DNA from: Symbiodinium natans
Lineage: Eukaryota > Sar > Dinophyceae > Suessiales > Symbiodiniaceae
Direction: 5' to 3'
Assembly (NCBI GenBank): GCA_905221605.1
Contig: CAJNDS010000907.1
Location: forward strand, 1-25,000
Length of the DNA: 25,000 bases
The translations under genes and the position numbers were made by a program. Below are positions 22,073-25,000 of this stretch, piece by piece (the stretch's first letter is position 1; the number at the start of each line of letters is the position of its first letter). The notes under the pieces are model-generated. The model ran no database searches. It was not told where the DNA came from and worked only from the letters and a program-made list of their open reading frames with translations.

Positions 22073-22363
22073 CTATAACATGAGGGGTGATGTATAATTT
22101 AGTTCCGGGTCTGTGTTATAAATTGCGGGGAAGTCACCACCCAACACGTCCAAGATCCCCCACGCACACAGATGGCGCCACGCACAACCCCCCAATGCGA
22201 TGGCGTCTGAGAAACCCCAGAAAGTGAAGGGAGTGACAACCGAACATGTATAGATCTTTGAGGGAAGTTCGCGGGGGCCCTCTTTAGTCGAGGCTATCAT
22301 CTGCACACCTGTGAGAAACGCGTAAGTGACCTGCTTATCTTGCAATGCTGCAAGTCTACTGCG
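22073..22363 (-). other. Open frame after an in-frame TGA, uncertain exon
   Basis: Continuing in the frame of the 22367-22450 exon beyond a TGA, the minus strand stays open to 22073. The part reading VQMIASTKEGPRELPSKIYT after a CTCACAG acceptor looks coding; the remainder (Trp/Cys-rich) less so. Confidence 0.3.
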
Positions 22364-22366
22364 TCA

Positions 22367-22450
22367 CATTGGGAACTGCGTCCCGAACACGCTCTTGAAC
22401 TGCTTGATGCCAATCACGTTGAGTAGACCATGCATGTAGTCGAAGAACTC
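22367..22450 (-). CDS. Exon following the second EF-hand, 28 codons
   Basis: Begins after GATTTCAG and reads FFDYMHGLLNVIGIKQFKSV, then FGTQFPM before a TGA. It joins the EF-hand exon upstream in phase 0 across a 47-nt GT-AG intron (22451-22497, donor GTAAGC). The FF-Y-M-LL pattern could be the helix after a calcium loop. The true 3' border is uncertain: a donor at GTGACG would give phase 2. Confidence 0.55.
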
Positions 22451-22497
22451 CTGAAATCATGATTCTGATAAGCCTACTGCAGCTTTCCGCAGCTTAC

Positions 22498-22593
22498 CTC
22501 ATCAAGTTTATGTTTTGCAGGCGAAAGCAATAGCGCCTCACGGTCGAGCCTGTGATTATGGTCCCGGTCTGCTTGACGAAAGATCTTCTGAGC
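22498..22593 (-). CDS. EF-hand-like exon (degenerate second calcium loop)
   Basis: Reads AQKIFRQADRDHNHRLDREA, then LLLSPAKHKLDE, before a canonical GTAAGC donor. ADRDHNHRLDRE has Asp at loop positions 1, 3 and 9 and Asn at 5, but position 12 is Ala with Glu at 11, and position 6 is His not Gly. It may bind calcium weakly or not at all. The acceptor chosen is CCGAG before 22593; the frame is also open further upstream, to about 22690. Confidence 0.6.
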
Positions 22594-23054
22594 CTCGGAT
22601 CTCACATGTAAGTTGCATATTTCAAGCTTTTGTTCAGCTTGGCTATCTCCATCACCAACTGTGAACGAGAGCCTCCTCGCTCGACAAAACCTGTCGGGGA
22701 AGAAAGCGACTTTGACATTACTACTATGGATATTTTGTCAATACTTGTCATCTGCACTTCAGGAATGAGAGCACCTCGGCACGCCCCAAGGATTCTGCCG
22801 CAATTTCGTGCACCTCAGATCTGCCATAGATGGCAAGTTGAAAGATGTTGGTATGGTTGAACTTGCAGCCGTGTCTTGGCTATCCTGGGCTTCCAGATTC
22901 ACTAGATTTAAAGCTCAGCGTTGGGAATTCCAGAGTTTGGAAGGGTTTCTGTGTGACAGATCAGTGCATACAATTCTCAAACACTCGCATTTAAAATCCT
23001 CGTGCTTCGCCAACCCACAATACTTGAGATTCAGTGCGGGTCCAAAGCCAGCAA
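22594..23054. other. Probable intron, with one possible exon frame
   Basis: Read on the minus strand, GGSRSQLVMEIAKLNKSLKY around 22620-22675 looks protein-like, but it is followed at once by the EF-hand exon without room for an intron in that frame. The rest shows no clear exon. Confidence 0.3.
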
Positions 23055-23159
23055 TCAAAAGCCATCTGGAACTGCACAGTACTGCACTAAATCTAGACGT
23101 GCGCGTTGCCAGCTTGGGAACCGAATCGTTGAAGCGATTTGTTTCCAATAGATCGGGTC
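23055..23159 (-). CDS. Possible exon between the EF-hands
   Basis: After CATCTGCAG one frame reads DPIYWKQIASTIRFPSWQRA, then RLDLVQYCAVPDGF to a TGA. Aromatic and basic, protein-like. A competing frame across 22915-23211 is open for 98 codons (DLLETNRFNDSVPKLATRTS) and also plausible. I cannot separate them from sequence alone. Confidence 0.35.
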   Translation of the reverse strand, partial: DPIYWKQIASTIRFPSWQRARLDLVQYCAVPDGF

Positions 23160-23519
23160 CTGCAGATGCTGCATAGCATAGCTCCCACCGGGTGAATGGG
23201 TTGCTGCCCATACCGTTGCGACCCCTTCACCAGAACTGCCAGGACCTGAAGAGCATTTTAAATCTGTGCATACTGTTCGTGCTCCCCCTTCCAGGGCTGT
23301 ATCTGGCGATACCTCGCCGCACTAGAATGGCCACGCAAAGGTAAGGCACTGAACAAGGGAAGTGTTAGAGCCGACTGCGCAAATTCAAACACGTCAGCGC
23401 CTCAGCAAATGAACATCGTAAGGTGACCATATATTGTCCACCCCGTGCGCGTGCTGAAAATGTCTGGCACGCAACAACACGCAAGTTGAGCGAGGGCTTT
23501 TCTGGGAGACACGCTCTAC

Positions 23520-23568
23520 CATGGTGATCCAGGAACTCCTTGAACTGAATGGTGCCACTGCAGTCAAC
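23520..23568 (-). CDS. EF-hand exon, second part of calcium loop
   Basis: Reads VDCSGTIQFKEFLDHH, phase 0 at the start and phase 1 at the GTAGAG donor. Joined to the upstream exon (FDLAD) it gives the loop D-V-D-C-S-G-T-I-Q-F-K-E: Asp at 1 and 3, Ser at 5, Gly at 6, Ile at 8, Glu at 12, a canonical EF-hand. Calcium binding is therefore likely. The protein could be a calcium sensor or a calcium-regulated enzyme or channel; no catalytic domain is visible in the window. Confidence 0.7.
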
Positions 23569-23636
23569 CTCAAAGTGGAGAGGCAATTGCCGCGACCCCA
23601 TTGCTGCTCACAAGGGCTCTTTTGCAAAGTGCGGAC
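23569..23636 (-). other. 68-nt intron inside the EF-hand loop
   Basis: Begins GTCCGC, ends TTTGAG, phase 0, and sits between loop position 1 (Asp) and position 2 (Val). Removing it gives the consensus loop exactly, which is strong evidence for splicing here. Confidence 0.7.
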
Positions 23637-23676
23637 ATCAGCCAGATCGAAGAGCTGGTCAACCAGCGAGCACAAC
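23637..23676 (-). CDS. EF-hand exon, entering helix, 13 codons
   Basis: After CTCGCAG it reads LCSLVDQLFDLAD, the entering helix and first calcium ligand of the EF-hand. It starts with one base of a codon (phase 2) and ends in phase 0. The upstream exon is not identified with confidence; a minus-strand segment near 23770-23865 after TTTCAG (DLDQGLSRATRVQSPRLKRS) is a weak candidate. Confidence 0.65.
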
Positions 23677-24836
23677 CTGCGAGCACAAATTTCTGCTTGC
23701 CACTGTATACATGGATACATTTGGCTGGACATGATGGACATGGCCGGCAGTCCCAAGTCAACGGCTCCGCTTCAGTCTCGGGCTTTGCACCCGTGTTGCC
23801 CGTGAGAGTCCTTGGTCCAGATCACACATCAGAGGTCTGTCGGAGCACGGCCACGTCTGAAATGACAAACACGGCTCCAAGCTCTCGACCTTTCCATAGT
23901 CGGAATTGGCCCTGTGTGTCTTCACTCGCGCACATGTGACCGTACAAATTCTATGACTGCACGATTGTTCAGAGCGTGCTCTGTGGAAACAGCCGCGACA
24001 GTACGTACTTGTCAAGAAAGGGGCTCAGTGACTCAGTGTCTTGTTGGTTGTGCTTCCGCTGCACAGATACTGCCGCCCCAGGCATCAAAGTCTAAATAAT
24101 AGGCCGGGTTCGGCATGACTCAGAGCCCAGGGTGAAGCAAAGGGATAACAGGTCAGGTATGTGTCATAACCGGCATACAAAGCTTGCTTTCGTGGTTGGT
24201 TTGCTGAAGGAAACAAGGCTCTTGCCTTGCACCGAGTAGTGACTGCCCGTGTGTGCAAGACTCCCCGACACGCACTTGCAACAGAACATACTTGGATCTT
24301 GCATCATGCATACAGCTGCGAAATATGAACCTTCAAAGGCCGCCTCCTTGGCCGGCATGCCCGGCATGGCCCAGACCATCAGCAGGGGACATGATGCTCA
24401 ACTCTCAGCTGCGTTTATCGGCGCACTGCTTTAAGTTGCCTCTGCTGCCCTGAATCTCAAATTCTTTCAGGCCCTTCAGTGATCACGACGAGCTGCGTTT
24501 CATTTGAATACTGCACTGATTGAGAAGCCACTACGTGTCTGTGTGACTCTTCCGCAAGTTCTACGATTCTACATCCATGTTGTGCAGGTTACACTGAATG
24601 CTATACGTGAAACAACTGCGAACAGGCAGAACAAATCCAGCAAGCTTCTGCCCTGTGTCAGACGAGCACGATGTTCACGTCAAGACGTGTCACAACCGCA
24701 TCGACATCCATATCGGCATCTTGGCCATGCTCTGGCCTCATCTGCTAGAACACGAATTAATTGGTTTTCTGATGTTTTGTGCAACGCTCTGAAGACGGCG
24801 AGTGACAAAGTCCTCCACAAGAACGCCAGGACTCAC
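23677..24836. other. No confident exon; probable intron(s)
   Basis: Over 1.1 kb without a well-bounded exon. Weak minus-strand candidates lie near 23770-23865 and 24250-24360 (PAKEAAFEGSYFAAVCMMQD). A plus-strand frame at 24504-24902 is open, but has no support and opposes the strand of its neighbours. Confidence 0.35.
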
Positions 24837-24933
24837 CAGGATATGATAGGCAAGCACAACTCTGCCGGCGAGGTCGGCAAAAATGAAAATGAATCAGAAT
24901 GAGCATGAGGAATGTAATGTGTAGAGATAGCAT
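24837..24933 (-). CDS. Possible first coding exon (ATG to donor), 32 codons
   Basis: ATG at 24933 opens MLSLHITFLMLILIHFHF, a hydrophobic stretch of signal-peptide or membrane-anchor type, followed by CRPRRQSCACLSYP. A strong GTGAGT donor begins at 24836 and leaves one base (phase 1). The ATG lies 58 bases downstream of the partial spliced-leader match, a normal 5' leader length. This is inferred mainly from the arrangement; without the leader match I would not call it. It might be the first exon of the EF-hand gene downstream. Confidence 0.3.
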
Positions 24934-24991
24934 CGTTACAACAGCAAACGCTGCTTTACACAAGTACTCAGGACGGTTGACGATCTTTTTC

Positions 24992-25000
24992 CTTGAGCCA
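24992..25000 (-). other. Partial match to dinoflagellate spliced leader (TGGCTCAAG)
   Basis: The last nine bases, read on the minus strand, are TGGCTCAAG, the 3' end of the conserved 22-nt dinoflagellate spliced leader; the window edge cuts off the rest. Encoded leader remnants in front of genes are known in dinoflagellates, where trans-spliced mRNAs have been copied back into the genome. Nine bases alone can match by chance. Confidence 0.4.

Noticed and set aside
24504-24902. 132-codon plus-strand frame
   Set aside because: No motif or splice support, and it overlaps a better-motivated minus-strand first exon.
1-25000. Retrotransposon or other autonomous mobile element
   Set aside because: I looked for reverse transcriptase (YxDD-like), integrase and transposase signatures and for long terminal repeats, and found none that stand up.

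Overview
The window looks like nuclear DNA of a dinoflagellate, most likely from the coral-symbiont family Symbiodiniaceae. Reasons: base composition near 50% GC; no long uninterrupted genes but many short protein-like stretches bounded by splice signals; short introns (about 37 to 300 nt), two of them best read with a GC rather than GT donor; repeated ankyrin and EF-hand pieces; scattered TTTAGGG-type telomere-like DNA; and, on the minus strand at the right edge, the nine bases TGGCTCAAG, which match the 3' end of the dinoflagellate spliced leader. I see no bacterial operon, rRNA, tRNA, CRISPR array or reverse transcriptase.

Layout. 0-2.3 kb: a few weak plus-strand exon candidates. 2.3-4.1 kb: no gene, CA and GT runs and a roughly 100-bp tandem repeat. 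4.16-9.07 kb: the best gene model, an orphan minus-strand gene of about 13 exons that reads toward 4164 with mostly matching intron phases; its function is not recognised. 9.36-9.48 kb: a C-rich tract. 9.79-10.14 kb: minus-strand ankyrin exons. 10.2-11.4 kb: nothing convincing. 11.4-14.7 kb: dense repeat arrays and a fold-back element. 15.0-16.8 kb: a second minus-strand ankyrin gene with repeats in its introns. 17.54-17.76 kb: a probable 3' terminal exon on the minus strand. 17.9-20.06 kb: repeats (GATTCGCGCAC-type, telomere-like, a CCACCACGG minisatellite, then a 53-96 bp tandem array). 20.37-20.86 kb: an ankyrin remnant with a frame change. 21.36-23.68 kb: minus-strand exons including two EF-hands. 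24.84-25.0 kb: a possible first exon behind the partial spliced-leader match.

Almost every supportable exon from 4.16 kb rightward is on the minus strand, as expected of the long one-directional gene blocks of dinoflagellates; the weak plus-strand signals left of 2.3 kb would make 2.3-4.1 kb a convergent junction. The calcium-binding (EF-hand) and protein-binding (ankyrin) pieces belong to large regulatory families of these algae, but no shared pathway can be read from this window. All exon limits are hand-called from splice signals and open frames, without transcript data.
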